Positions 27,201 through 40,117 of a stretch of 64,000 nt of DNA are shown in pieces. This DNA is from Himantopus leucocephalus (taxonomy: Eukaryota; Chordata; Aves; Charadriiformes; Recurvirostridae), in contig RSEF01000001.1 of NCBI GenBank assembly GCA_003993805.1, positions 98,404,340 to 98,468,339 of the forward strand, written 5' to 3'. The translations under genes and the position numbers were made by a program. A model generated the notes under the pieces. That model was not told where the DNA came from and searched no databases. It saw nothing but the letters and a program-made list of their open reading frames with translations. The stretch's first letter is position 1, and each line of letters starts with the position of its first letter.

Positions 27201-29449
27201 GTTTCTAAAAACTAAGGTGGTCATACTTCCCAGACACTGAATTCTGTATAACAGCTGCATTTTCTACAGCACAGTATCCTGACAGCCACATCACAGTGAG
27301 GATCATGTACAAACAGTTGTGTAAAATGTACTTGCTGATACTGCACATCACTTTTGACTCAAACTTGAAGTTTGTCTGTGTTCGTGCAGCCTTCCCTTAC
27401 CTGGTCACCTTTCTCAGAGCAAGCTGTTCTCATTGCCACCTTTTTCTTGTCCTGTCTTTTCCCCATACTACTTCCTTAAAACAGTTTTGTGCCAAGAGCA
27501 TCCATAAATGCTTATAGTGGATTGTGTTCTTCATCACCTGAAACTCCCTCAGCAGTTCTCCAGGCCTGGGAAACGGTTGAAGAAACACTGAGTCTTTTCA
27601 CTGTTCACTCAGGATGCCTCACTTTTTGCTTCATCTTTTACTGGCTCTTCCTCCTCCTTGCACCCATCACCTTCATTTCGGCCTAGGCAGAAGTAATCCA
27701 CTTGGCAATGCTACTTGACCACAATTCCAGCCAAAATCTATGTGAAGCTAAGGTCTGGCCAGGGGATGCATGGCAGGGGCTGGCACTAGGTCTCAAGGCC
27801 TCTGCTCTTCTTTTGTCTGTCTGGCTAAAACCTGTAGCAGTAGGTAAATGTTATTGCTGAGTGTCATGGCCAAACTGCTCCTCAGTGACTTTCCTACTCC
27901 TTAGCACTTTTCCAAACATCCCCACTTCCATGCCTTATTTTCTTGATGTTACCTGTAACTACATCTTCTCCTTTTGAGCCTGGCTTTCAGTCACCCATGT
28001 CCCACTGCTTGCATGTCTCAGGCAGGTGAACTGTGCAGCCACTTCACCTCTCGGCAACCTACTGCCATCCTGCTGTGGAAAATAGCAGACATCAGTCACA
28101 GGCCATGCTCTGTGAGCATCTGCAGAGGGCAAGAAGTGAAGATGACCCTCCAGTTCAGGTGGCAGCACTGTTCAGGCAGGTGGTACTCAGCTCCTTGTCT
28201 GAGCCATCAGACTGTGAGTATTTGCATGCAGCCCAGGGTACTTACAGGCATCTGGGAAGCTTCGGAATAGACAAAAGTTGAGTAACTTACGGGTCTTAGC
28301 AGCTGCAAGATCTGGACAGTGGCTGTGACTACATGGGAGAGTGACTACACCCTAAACCAAAGATCAGAATTTCACCCTAGTCCTACTCTGGGCATCAGAT
28401 AATGTGGACCATAACATGTCTCTGAACAGCACACTGAAGAAACATCTCTCTGTCTCCTGACTCTAAAAGAAGCCAAACCCCTTTCCCTACAATTCGTCTC
28501 CCCTGACACAGAAAGGTGTTTGTAGGATTCAGCCTGACACATTTTCCAGCCTCACATCCATTGGCACATATTTGCCCTCTCTCTGCCACTGGCTGATGAT
28601 GCTTCTCCAGCCAGTCAGAGACATATCAGCCTTGATAGGATGCCTGTAATAAGTAGGCTTGGAGTCACTTCCTTACAGCTGGGCAGCCAGCAGTGTTTGC
28701 TGAACATACCTGGCAAAGCAGAGTCACCCAGCTCTCAGCTACTTTTCCTTCAGGTCCTATCCAAGAGGTATCCACGCTCTCTGTGCTGGCACCAGGAGGC
28801 TCGTTGGCAGGATTCTGCTACCTCGTGCTCACCGTAGTATCTGCTTCTGTCCAAGCCACAGTGCCTGGAGACCAAGACTCTTACCTTAATGCTTTGCAGC
28901 TTGATCAAGGTGAAATCTGATCTGCTGTTCTGAGGCCAAGGAATGCCAGGATGGCAGATGGCAGAGAAGAAAGGTGAGCAGAGCTCTTTACTGGCATCCA
29001 AGATCCAGGGAGAAACGAAACCGCTCCTGTAGTGGTCAAATACCAGGGCAAGTAAGAAGAAAAAGCTGCCAAGAAGTGTCTTGATTCTGTTAGAACAGTC
29101 AACAGTGAAATATTACAGAGAGATTAAAACCCAATATAATGACTTAATTTATTGAGAGTTAATGTCACGGTCCCTTATTGACAAGGAAGAATGAGAGGGA
29201 GGTGAAATTGTCAAGCAACATAATTGCCCCCAGCTCGAGCTCAAGCTGTCCTCTTTCCTTGGAGACTTTCACAGCTGAGAGAGACATGAGCTGCACAGCA
29301 GAGATGGACGTCAGCGAACACAAACGCATCTGTGCTGGTGTGTGGGGGTGTGAGAGAGGTTGGGCAGGGCTTTGCCCGAGAACCTGGCATCCTTTCCCAA
29401 TGACAGCCACTCCTCTAGGCAGCAATAACAGCTGTACTGATCAGCGTTT
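24263..29449. other. Intergenic, no gene seen
   Basis: About 5.2 kb. I see no coding exon with plausible splice sites and no repeat I can name. The stretch 25,290-25,470 is AT-rich with several GATA and AGATAA words and could be a conserved element. Confidence 0.55.
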
Positions 29450-29645
29450 CTATCATGTTCGCACACATAGATCTCCAAGCACTTCACAGGAGAGGGAACT
29501 GTTGTTGTCTCAGTTCACCCAGTGAGAAAGACTGCAACAAGCAACTGACCTCCAAGATCACCCAGCAGTTTAGGGAGGCAGAGAATCGTGGTCATAGGAG
29601 GCCATTAGCTCAGAGTGCTACCTGTTTCACTAGACTGCCTCTCTT
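29450..29645 (+). repeat. MIR/CORE-SINE-like ancient repeat
   Basis: Contains ATAGATCTCCAAGCACTTCA and later TCCAAGATCACCCAGCAGTT, GAGGCAGAGAATC and CAGAGTGCTACCTGTTTCAC. In this order they follow the amniote MIR-type SINE ('agatctcaaagcacttcaca', 'ccaaggtcacccagca', 'ggcagagc', 'agtgctctaacca'). It lies directly before the old CR1 fragment. Confidence 0.65.
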
Positions 29646-29689
29646 CTGGTAGAAAAAAAAGGCAAAGATGAAGCCTTGCAGCTCGTCAA

Positions 29690-30085
29690 AAAGCCCAGAG
29701 ATGAATGGGAACCAATGCAAAATACCAGCAACTGTACAGATTCAGAGAAGAGCAGTAAACATGATTAAAGGGCTGGGGAAATTGATTCCTGGGAAAGGAA
29801 AGAGAGCTAAATATGTATAGCTGCCTAGCTATACCCAGAGGAGCATACTTAACCTGCTACAAGTATTTGATGGAAGAATAATTGTCCTGGGAGGAATAAA
29901 GGTCTTACAGCTATGAAGAATAGGGTGAAATTAAAAGGGTGGAGATTTAGCCTCTGATGGGCACACTCGATAATGGAGATGCTGACCTGCCTCCCTGAGG
30001 AAAGCCTGTTGCTTTGCTCATGCAGAGCTGTCTGGGAGACAATCATTCTCTGGTACAGCGGCGGACTCTGGAGGTTTTTCCAGCC
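29690..30085 (+). mobile_element. Ancient degraded CR1/L3-like LINE fragment
   Basis: CAGATTCAGAGAAGAGCAGT followed by AAACATGATTAAAGGGCTGG matches the CR1 ORF2 passage 'vQrRAvkmIkGl'. The following GGGAAAGGAAAGAGAGCTAA, the ATTAAAAGGGTGGAGATTTA block and CTGGAGGTTTTTCC keep the order of the CR1 3' end. Many indels are present and no frame survives. Confidence 0.55.
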
Positions 30086-33000
30086 CTATTTACTTGGTTT
30101 CTGTGGACTAACAGAGGTTTCCTGACTCAGTAGCCTGTCACTAGGGGTCAGGTGTGTTTTTGTTTTATGCATTTTGATGACAGCTAAGGGTTACCTGGAA
30201 AATCTGTATCACTGGAGATTCTAGCCAAACATCCACCTTCAGAAACACAAAGCTACAGTAATAATACACAGTGCCTGCAGTCTTTCGCTCTGGAGAAAGA
30301 GGCATTGTTATTCTTGTCAGAAAACTGAGGGACTGAAATCTAGCATTCCTTATCATTAAGGAAATATTGCAGATGGGTGTTTGCTGCAAAACATTGTGGT
30401 GGCAGAGCTCAGAATAATGCTATCTGAAAGCAGGAAAAAACGTAACAGTTGTAAGAAGAGGGCATTGCAGTGTATAAAGGACGCTTCACTACACAGAGCT
30501 GGTGGGCATAGGTTTAGCCCACTCCAATAGCTTGCAAACCACCATCTACTGCTGAATGTAGTGGCAACAAATGGTCTGGGCTTGGCGCGTAAGGGAACCG
30601 AGTACGCTGCATTCACCTACCTCAGACAGGAGAAGAAGGTAGATTCTTTGAACATTCATTGATTTACTCAGTAACGATGTAGAGTGCCGGACAAAAACTG
30701 CTTGTCTAAAATGTGAAATTAAATATCGGTACAGAAGAGGCAGAGAGCAGAGGTCAAAGGCATTGCTGAGACCAACTCTATGCAAGGTTTTCTTCATAGA
30801 TCTCCAGGCCTCAGGTTGTCTTGCACCCCACACTTGCAGGATGCGGTCTGTATCTTTACTGATCTCCCCAAACCCAGAACACTTTCCTCATACACTGGCA
30901 TGGGTTGTCATTGTAACCTGCTGTCTCCTCTGAAGTGCTCACTGTCTGCCACTGGGAGAAGTTACTTTTCGACCTGTTTCTAAGCTTCAGTCTCCTCTGC
31001 GTAGCACTAAGACAAAGGAACACAATGGTTTTGCAAGAGACTTGCCCGTTTTCTGCACCTACTTTCCTCTCCTTTTGGGCTTGTTCTCATAGTCAGAGGA
31101 AATCTACTCTAAGGCCATATCTGTTATTCATTTGCTTTAACTAAAGTATCCTGACCTGAGGCGCATGAACACTGCTTGTGGAGGCTGACTTCGCTGTACG
31201 TGTAGGGCTCCATGTTCACCCCTGTCAACCTTCAAGCATTTTAAGGGGATACGCCATGGTACAAGATTCTGCTTTGCTCTGCTCCTTGGAAGAATATATA
31301 CTGAGTTGCACATCAGATAACACAAGAGATGTGGGGCTGGAGCAGGGATTGAACTAACAAACTTCCAGTTTTCATCTCCTATGACATCATGAATACTTCC
31401 AGCACCATTTTCAAAATATTGTCTGATAAAATAGAAGCCATGCAGATAGATGCTGTGATCAGAAGAGGCAAAATATGTCTCTGATGGCATACAAGTATGA
31501 GAAATCACAAAGTGAGAAAATATGGATTTAAGTTTGCATTCGTTTTTCAATACCACAGCAGTATGAGTGAGAAGCAGGACTTACCACTTACTTCCCCTAG
31601 ACACTAATTGGGATTGGCTTTTCTTGGCAGAACACTGCTTCTCACCTGAAATAATTGTGACTATAGCAATAAGACAACTCTACAGGGCAGGGATGACCAG
31701 CCCTGTCTCTTCAGGGGGCCCGTGGAAATTTCCATTCTGAGGTCCCTGTGCAAAGAACTGCAACATCTCACCTAGGCTGTTGATAACTTTGCACAGAAGA
31801 TGTTCCCAGACTGTGCAGCGACAGCCTAACCATTTTCTATCCTTATTTTCTGTCCCTCACACATCAGGCAAAAACATTATTGGACTTATTTACAATAATA
31901 TAAGGCCTCATAGCTCTTTTTGCTTGGGTTTGGTGATACATCCACACTCAGAAATATCAGGGCTGGATGCCATGTCCTCTTCCGGCTGCAGCCAAGAAGA
32001 AATTGTTGCTTGGTCACATCTGCTGACGAAGATGCTCCTGAAACAAATCACTTCCCCATTTCAGGCAGAGGAAACCAGCTTAGCTTTAATAACAGGTCAT
32101 TGCTAACCTAGTTCAGACGGCTAAAACAAGTGGTGGGATCCTGACAAAAAAGCCACCTCAGGAGGTATGTATGAAAAGAAACTTACCCCAGGCGGGGGGG
32201 GGGCATGTCGGAAAGCTGGAGTCAGTGTGCCCTTCACCTGGCACAGCAGCAGCCAGGAAACGTGTGTGATCTGTGCCTCAGCGTGACAAAGTCTGGAAAT
32301 GGAGGCTCATGATTTCAGGAACATTGGGAACAGAGGCTGATCTGCTGTAACAAGCTTCGGCAAACTACTTGCTTTCTTCCTTCCCTCCTTTGCAATTCTT
32401 TCTTTGAGTGTAGGAAAGCCAGCCCACCTGGTTTGCAGAGCCTGTCACTGGGCCTTTAGACTGAAGGAACAAGCATTTCCTTGTAGAATGTCAGCAGCAC
32501 ATGTTTCTGGGAGACTGAAGGGCAGGTGGTACTGCCTTATAAATCATCTAAACATGCCTGGTGTGATAAATGCCTGCTGTATTTTGCATAACATCTGGGA
32601 CAGCACAGGAGAGACCTTGGGGGTTGGGAGGGAGCAGAAATTGAACGTTTTCTGAACATTATGGATTGACAAAGACAGAGATGGTGTCACCATATGGTCA
32701 AAGAAGCAGTCAGAGGTGCCCAGTCCGCCTCCTCTGAGGGGAAAGGCAACGGCTGGGGCATGAATGCACAGCAACCAAAGAGTAATTGTTCTGTTTGGTT
32801 TTGTCATTATTTGACAGCATTAAAAATAGTATAGTCTCTGTATGGCAGGCTGAAAGGACTGAGGGAGGGTGAAAGAGGAGGATGAATTTTGTGGCTTTCA
32901 GATGGACTTGTTGGTTAATTCCTCCCAGGTTAAAAGGAGAAAGATCAGGAACAGCAGAAACCAGCATGGGAAAAAGGACTTCCAGGAATTACTACAACAG

Positions 33001-33445
33001 TAGCAGGGATCAGGACAAAAAAGGTTTAAAGAATGAACCTGAAAAAAAGTTTGAAGCCTGAGCATGATTTTAACACCTTAGTTTGACCAAACTATCTTGA
33101 ACCATCTCCATCTACTCCTGAAGAATAAATGTGATAGGACATCTCTTGTTGCAGAAGACACTTCTTGTTTCAAAATTCCTTGCTTCCAGCCCTCCCCCTA
33201 ATACCTAGCTCCCACCACAACTGGAAGAGAACCCACCTGAGAATATTTTCAACAGGCATTGGAGAGCATTACTCAGCACAGCTCAAGCAAGCACTGAATC
33301 AATCTTCTTATCACAACTTCTGTGATTGGATCATTCTTCTTGCCTTTGACACCAGTGCTCCAACCCATGTATAGAGTTGATGGAATCTGAGGCACATCTG
33401 GAACCAAAAAGGAAAAAGGCATGGAGAAACCTCAGGAAACTACCT
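30086..33445. other. Intergenic, no gene seen
   Basis: About 3.4 kb without gene-like frames. It contains a run of about ten G at 32,194-32,203. The 139-codon minus-strand frame at 31,137-31,556 has no family resemblance that I recognise. Confidence 0.6.
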
Positions 33446-33856
33446 AGCTTGTCCTTTGCTATGAGGTAAGATGAACTAGAACTAAACCACTCCTGGCAAA
33501 TGGCCACCTAATCAGCTCTTAAAAAGCTTTCCAGTGATGGAGTCTCCACACTCTCCCCAGGCAATCCATTTTGGTCCTTCACTACCATGGCCATTTTATT
33601 TCTAGCCTGAATCTTCCTTGCTGCAATTTAAGCCCATTATTTCTTGTCCTATCCACCATGGATGAGAAGAACAGTTTATTGTCTTTTTCCTTGCAGCAGC
33701 ATTTATATACTGGAAGACTGTTACCACCTTCCCCCTTCAGCCTTCTCTTCTGTAGGCTAATTAACCCAACTTCATTCAATCTTTTTTCATAGGTCATATT
33801 TGTCAGAACACTGATTACTCTCATTACTGTCATCTGGACTCTCTGTTCAGGCTCCT
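33446..33856 (-). mobile_element. Old CR1-type LINE fragment, minus strand
   Basis: Read on the minus strand, it encodes a decayed CR1 ORF2 C-terminus (33,582-33,833). It includes YEKRLNEVGLISLQKRRLKG and MVDRTRNNGLKLQQGRFRLE, which parallel EDRLREVRLFSLKKRSLRGD and CSDRTRRNGFKLEEGRFRLV of the copy at 45.3-45.8 kb. It is much more diverged than the other copies and belongs to an older CR1 lineage. It lacks the octamer tail. Confidence 0.85.
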
Positions 33857-36800
33857 GCCTTCCTTAAGAGTGGTGCTGGGAAAAAAAATATTAAAAAAAG
33901 GCATGCCTACATACTTCTGCAAATGGGTGTTTGGATTCACTGCATTTCTACTGAACCTAAGTCAGCACCATGTTTTTACTGGATTATTTTCTCTTGAGTT
34001 CTCTTCTATTACTCTTTTGTTGCTTCCCAAAGACGTTGATGGTAATTCTTGCCTCTTCACAACACAATAGCCTGTACTGCCTGCATAGGCCCTGCTCCTT
34101 ATAGCACAACGGTGGTGCTTTATAGTGCATTTTACAGTGCCACGCACTGGACAGTAGATGAAATGAGGGTTTGCCAGCCCAAGCTTAAATAATGGCAAAG
34201 CAGCCCTAAAAGACTGCAGTGTCTGAATGTGTGTCCTATTATTCAGAAATTTGTTTTATCACCAGCTAAGTTTTAAGGATAAAAGAATATGTTCACTTAA
34301 AAAAATAGATTTGCAACAATGAAACTGAGTCATAAAAAGATAGAAAAGTGTTATTAAGATCACACTTAACCTAAGCATTCTCCATTGTGGCTTCAGGGTA
34401 GTTTTTTCCAGTCCCTATCCCTCTAGATGAATCAGAATTGGAAGTAAAATGTTTGCAAGATGGGCAGTTCCAGGAAAGTTGTTTTGCTCTGCATTGTTTG
34501 TACCAAAATAGAGCACTATCATTGCTGTAAGTTCTCTTTTTTTTACATCTGAAACAAGTTACAAAATTAATAGAATTCAACAGTAATTGTTCTAAAGTCA
34601 AATACCTTGTAATGCTTTAAAATCTTTACGCATTTGGAAACATCTTCGTGGTCCAATCTGGGCCATTATTTCCTGAAATACCAACATTACTAAAAGCAAA
34701 GATGAACAAGAGTATGATCCAATGCACCTCTTGCTGTCTCTGTTTCTATTTCTGTTGCTACAGTAAACAAGTCTGCTATGCAACACACTGGATAAGTTAA
34801 TCCCCCATAAGGTCAACATCTGGAGCAGGCCATGGAGGAGAAGGGGCAAGTGAGCCACAGTGGGTAGATGAGGAGGTGGAAGAGTGAGCAGGGAGCAGAA
34901 CTAGGACGTGGAGACAACTAGTGATTGTGAGGAAAGGAAGGTTGAGATCTATCTTTGACAATATGATGGAAACAGAGGAGCAGCACAAACCAGTATCCAC
35001 ACAGTGCAGTTTACTTCCTGTAGACACTTGTAATTAAATGCCACATCATATTTGTTATTAATCTCCACCGTACACACAGGCAAGCTGCTCCTATAGCTTT
35101 CCTTCACATCGCCTCCCAATGGCTGTGCGCAGCACACATCTCCTCCCAGCTGAACTCAGCTTAGAAGCTTTCAGCGCGTTTGGGGGCAAGGGAGCAAAAG
35201 CGGGATGGGCTTTGCAAAAAAGCGTTTCATGACATCACTTGAGGGTGCTTGCAGAAGTGTTGTCCACGGTTTCCAACACGGAACAGGAACATTTTCAGTT
35301 TCGTCCTGGGTCATCATTTTATGAGTTACCTTGGATTCAGCGTTGGCCAAGCTTCAGAAGTCAGATCCGCTTTGCCAAAACTAAGCTAGTTCCTGCTGCT
35401 GCAAAGGAGTGGTATGGATCAGTTTCTCTTGTCTGTGTCATGTAGAAGCATTGAGCTGGTCCGACTCCATACTACTTGCCAGGGAAAACAGGCACTCAAT
35501 GCTGCTCATAAGAATTTGGATAAGTGGGTAGGAACCAGCCAAAGGGACCCTGCAGTAGCAGAGGGCACACATGGAAGGGGCAAGCTGGTCCATGGGGCAA
35601 TACAGTGTGGAACAGCATCTAGATGACCACCAAAGAAACGATAGTTAAGAACTTCTCTACATGAACCTGAAAGCATATTCATTCAAGGTGTAGTTACTGT
35701 TTTCCCAGGAGGACTTGTTAGTATCAGCACCATGTAAAATGCTATGGAATAGAGGCATAAAGGCGTGCTATGCCTAGCTGCAAGGCATTTCCAGGCAGAT
35801 GAACATTTAGCACCTCGAATATATAAATGCCCTTGTTATATAACAAGATTTGAGTTATGTTTCTTACAGCCTTGGTGAAAATCGATCACAGCTCAGTCTC
35901 TCAGAGAATATCATTGCAGAAGTGAAATGACTCTCTCAAATGGCTGCCAAACTTTCTCATGCATAAGCCCTAGTATTCCCCCTTTTTGTCCTCGGTTACT
36001 GCAGTCAGCAAGGAGCGCTGATTTCAAGCCTTGACTCTGAAGAGCCCAGGAGCACTGCTGGAATCCAACAGTCCTTTCCCAAGCACAAGCCCTTTAACAG
36101 GCTCCCTCTGCACCAGGTGACATTAACACTTCTCCATATAGTTGTTCAGAAAGGAATGTTTTTTTCACAGGCTATTCATTGACATATAGCTCCCTCAGCT
36201 AATCCTAAAGTGGTTTCTAACACCATAAACTATGCACGTTATAAAGATTAGAGCTGAACAAATATTTCACTATAAATCATTTATTCAATGTTTCATATGT
36301 ATTTTTTTTCTATTTGTGAACTGTCTGCAAACTGAAAGCCAAATTCCCAAATTCATTCATTAGTCAAAATTGCCCATGAATTTCTCCTGCAGATAGTTTT
36401 TGCCCTGCAGGCCATTCATGGACAGTTTGTTATGAATAGCCTCAATTCAATGCTTGGTTGGTTTAGCTGCAGCAGTCATGTGGACGTGCCTCTGTTCTGA
36501 ATGAAAATTCACTTTCAAATATGAACCAATATTCACAGTGAATTTCTCCTTCTGTTCACTCAGCCCTGGTAGGAATCACCCTATTCAATCTAACTGGGTG
36601 GGTTAAGCCATCCACATCAGCCCAGCGGGCTGGAAAAGGAGCAAAGCAATGCCCAGTTGAAATTGTTCTCTATAAAGGCGTATGGGAACACGCTGCTGGA
36701 CAGTTATGATGTGTCAGAGTTGATGTCCTCACTCTTCCCTGAAGGGTGACCACCAGACATAATTGGGAAGATGGCTACATCTACAATGCAGCATCTCCTT

Positions 36801-39040
36801 GTGGAGCACAAGGATGTCTATTCTATTGTTACCCAAGAAAGACGGACGCTTTCTCGTTACTCAGTGTTATCATAATGAAGTAACATAGGTGAGTTTTGAG
36901 TCACAGCCAGACCTAGCTCCCTCTTGCCAATGCAATTCCCAGAGGGTTAATCCATTCAGCACGTTTCCAGGGTGTTTGTAAGCATCCTTTGCCTCTCTAG
37001 AGAAGAAAGTAGATGAAGTAGAACGTAACGTGTTGTAAACAGTAGTTTGAAGTTTGACTTACCATTCAACAAGCCTGCAGGCTTCTCTCGTCCTGTTATC
37101 TGTCTCCAGCAGATGTTCTTCACATCAGATCACTGTATTACAGTCCCTGCTGCTGCCAGTACTGCCAAATCCAGCTGCTACTCACATGGGGGCTCTGAGC
37201 AGCCATCGAGCTGCACCTGCTGGTCCTGCTTCTCCATCAGCAGCACATCAGGGCAGCAACACCCAGAAAATCTCAGTCAGGTAACAACAGGGGCTACGTG
37301 TGTCTCTCAGCACATCTGGTGTGCCCTTAGGAAGAACTTTCACAGGCAACAATGCTAATTGTAGGGATTCTTTTCTTATTTCTGAGGCTTGAGTTGCTCC
37401 ATGTAGCTACTTGATGAAAGAAAAGCAAATCCAAAGGCCTTCTCAGTCAGATAAATACATCAGCAGCTAAGAAAGAATAGTAAATGTCCCCAGCTGGAGA
37501 AAAAGTTGACTTTGTGTTGAGAAACTCAAAGCCAGAAGAAACCAAACAAGGTGGTGGGGAGAGGGAGGAAAAATGCCCAAACCCAGTAAACAAATGCCAA
37601 ACCTGAAAGCTTTTCATTTTATGATGAAAAATATTTCTATTCCTTCCCATGAAAAGCAGGTATTTGCTGTGAAAATATGTCAAAGAAATTTCACATTAAC
37701 TTTTTACAATCTTTCTTTTTTTTTGCCAGACGGTATTGAAGGAGGTCTAGTACAGGCTGAATAATAGTTGCACGTGTCTCCAAACAGCCATTTGAAAGGT
37801 ATTTGTATTCTTTCTACAAGAAAAGCCCTCTTAGGGAGCCTTAAAAATGTATGCAAGATAAAACCTTCTCTAGGCCTGTATTACCTTGAGCTTTGACCAT
37901 GAAACATGTTGAGCCTCAGCCTATTCAAGACACTGCTGCCATTACCCTCTCCAGCACCTTTTGCTCAAAACACCTCCAAGCCCTTTCTTCACCAGTTCTC
38001 TTTCCCCTTTGCAGTCCATTTGAAGTGTTTTGTCCTCACCTTGACAACTCATCTTCAACCCACTTCTCTGCACCTGTTTTTTTCACTCAGCTTTCTATTA
38101 GCACCTTTGCTGAAGCCTCTTGAGTAGTCACTCTCTCACCTCTTCCACAAAGGTCCTGTGACCAAAGATGCATCCCTGATCCCTTTTGCAATCTCTCCCT
38201 CCATGAGGTTTGGCTTTCCAAGATCTTCTTTCAAATGCCCGTGAGCAAATCCAGCATTCCTCTGCTTCTCCAAGCACACATGCATTACTGAATAAGAAAC
38301 TACAAAGGCACACATGAAATGTGCCCGCTCATTCATCTTACTGTCAGTCTTCTTGCATCCTTCAGGAGAGCAGACTCTAAACTCCTTGGAACAACCGCCA
38401 TGGCCTTTTTCTATCTTTAAAAGTTCCTACCACTTTTATCATGATAAGAAACAAACAAATGGAAAAACAACAAAGAAAAAAAATAAGCAGTACTTCACCT
38501 AGGATGGAGATGAAACTCCCTTTTGGTTTGCAGCAGCAGCTGTTAAACAGTGAACAGCAAAGATGCATCACAGCAGGGAAGAATGAGAGGGAAAATCTTA
38601 TAGCTGGTTAAAACTACTTTGGCAGGAATTTATGGAGGTGAAATAATTTACCTTTCTAACTATAAAATTTGATCAAATTTCATGGGATTTACTTGCTGGG
38701 ACACCTTGACAGGGGTCATAGCTGTGATTCTTGTCAAAACCAAACAAACCAAACTAATCTGCAAACAAAGCACATGTCATTTTTTAATAACTTGGAAGAA
38801 ATTGTGCACTCACTCAAAATCACACTGCTTTCCTCTGTGTATTGCCTGCTGCCATCCCAGCCTCGTAGCGGCTCAGCACAACCTCTCACCTAGGCAGGCC
38901 CTTCTTTCTATGAAAGTGGGAGGGTGATGGACCCCAGCTAAAAGTGCATCTGCCACTCAATCTCTTCACCCCTTCCCAGGAAACCTAGAGAATTTTTCCA
39001 AGGCATTGGTCTTGGAAGACATGAAGGTTGGAACCATGAA
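33856..39040. other. Intergenic, no gene seen
   Basis: About 5 kb of AT-rich sequence without gene-like frames or clear repeats. The stretch 36,230-36,560 is AT-rich with repeated ATTCAC/GAATTTC-type words and may be an old degraded repeat or a conserved element; I cannot decide which. Confidence 0.6.
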
Positions 39041-39421
39041 GCCTGGAGAAGAGAAGACTCGGGAGACCTTATAGCAGCTTTCCAGTATCTGAAGGGGGCC
39101 TACAAGAAAGCTGGAGAGGGACTTTTTACAAGGGCATGTAGTGATAGGATGAGGGGGAATGGCTTCAGACTGGAAGAAGGTAGATTTAGATTAGATATCA
39201 GTAAGAAATTCTTTACTATGAGGGTGGTGAAGCACTGGAACAGGTTGCCCAGGGAAGTTGTGGAGGCCCCATCCCTGGAGGTGTTCAAGGCCAGCTTGGA
39301 TGGGGCTTTGAGTAATCTGGTCTATTGGGAGGTGTCCCTGCCCATGGCAGGGGGGTTGGAACTAGAAGGTCTTTAAGGTCCCTTCCAATGTAAACCATTC
39401 TATAATTCTATGATTCTGTGA
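39040..39421 (+). mobile_element. CR1 LINE 3' fragment
   Basis: About 380 bases starting in the GGAGAAGAGAAGACTCGGGA region and ending CCATTCTATAATTCTATGATTCTGTG. It is nearly the same subfamily as the copy at 45.2-45.9 kb. A frame at 39,149-39,376 matches the CR1 ORF2 C-terminus (FFTMRVVKHWNRLPREVVEA). Confidence 0.95.
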
Positions 39422-39649
39422 AGGGTGCCAGGTCCTTCCTATGCAGCAAATGAATGATTACAAAGCTATTGTACTAGAAGGGGAGGGGAAAAAAGTGCAT
39501 TGCTGGCAACTCTCTTGATTTTATTTCTCCTCTCCCACCCTTCCTTTGGAGCTATGTAAAATGATAGGAGCAGGGAGAGATTTAGCTTAAATTAGGTTTA
39601 CAAATAGCCCAGTGAATAGGGAAATGAGATGCATATGCTGCATGTTAAA

Positions 39650-39970
39650 GTGTCACCGCCACGCAGCCCGATGCGACTGGGATTTGGAAAGAAGCCGGGT
39701 CCTGAAGATTAGGCGCAAAACACTGTCAGTCAGGAGCGTGCTGGAAGGATTCTCGGAGCGCGGCTTCCGAAGCGCTTGATGCTGCTGCCCCCCGACGGTC
39801 CCTCCTCGCAAGCTGCCTGCCTGCGGCCCCGGCTCCGGCCGCCCAAAGCGGGCAGGGCACAGCGGGCTGCCGCCGGGCTCCAGCCCCAGCGCTGGGGGCT
39901 GCCTGTCGCTGCAGCCCGGCCGGGGGAGCCGGGGGCGTGCAGAGGTGACCCTGGAAGAAACCGTCGTTTT
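39650..39970. promoter_or_regulatory. Isolated CpG island, possible orphan promoter or enhancer
   Basis: By my count about 30 CpG dinucleotides in about 310 bases, in a region where CpG is otherwise rare. It is GC-rich with GGCCCCGGCTCCGGCCGCCC-type Sp1-like sequence. Just left (39,630-39,646) is an ATGCATATGCTGCATG stretch resembling POU-factor sites. No coding exon is visible on either strand; the open frames here follow from GC content. Possible roles are a lncRNA promoter, a distal regulatory element or a GC-rich fragment of no function. Confidence 0.5.
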
Positions 39971-40080
39971 CAAAGGTTTTAAGTGCAGTCATGGTCTGGA
40001 GGAAAAAAAGTCTATTAAAAATGACGACTCGGTGCTCTCTATTTATTCCCTGTCACTGAGATTTATTTTCTGTCCAAAGT

Positions 40081-40117
40081 TTTTCTTTTTTTTTTTTTCT
40101 CTTTTTTTTTTTTTCCC
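40081..40117. repeat. Poly-T tract
   Basis: Two T-runs of about a dozen bases each, separated by CTC and ending CCCC. It lies just after the CpG island. It could be the reverse of a poly(A) tail, but no retrotransposed gene is recognisable to its left. Confidence 0.9.

Noticed and set aside
39653..39992. Overlapping frames on both strands in the CpG island
   Set aside because: GC-rich DNA lacks stop codons. Pro/Arg/Ala-rich products on both strands are a composition effect.
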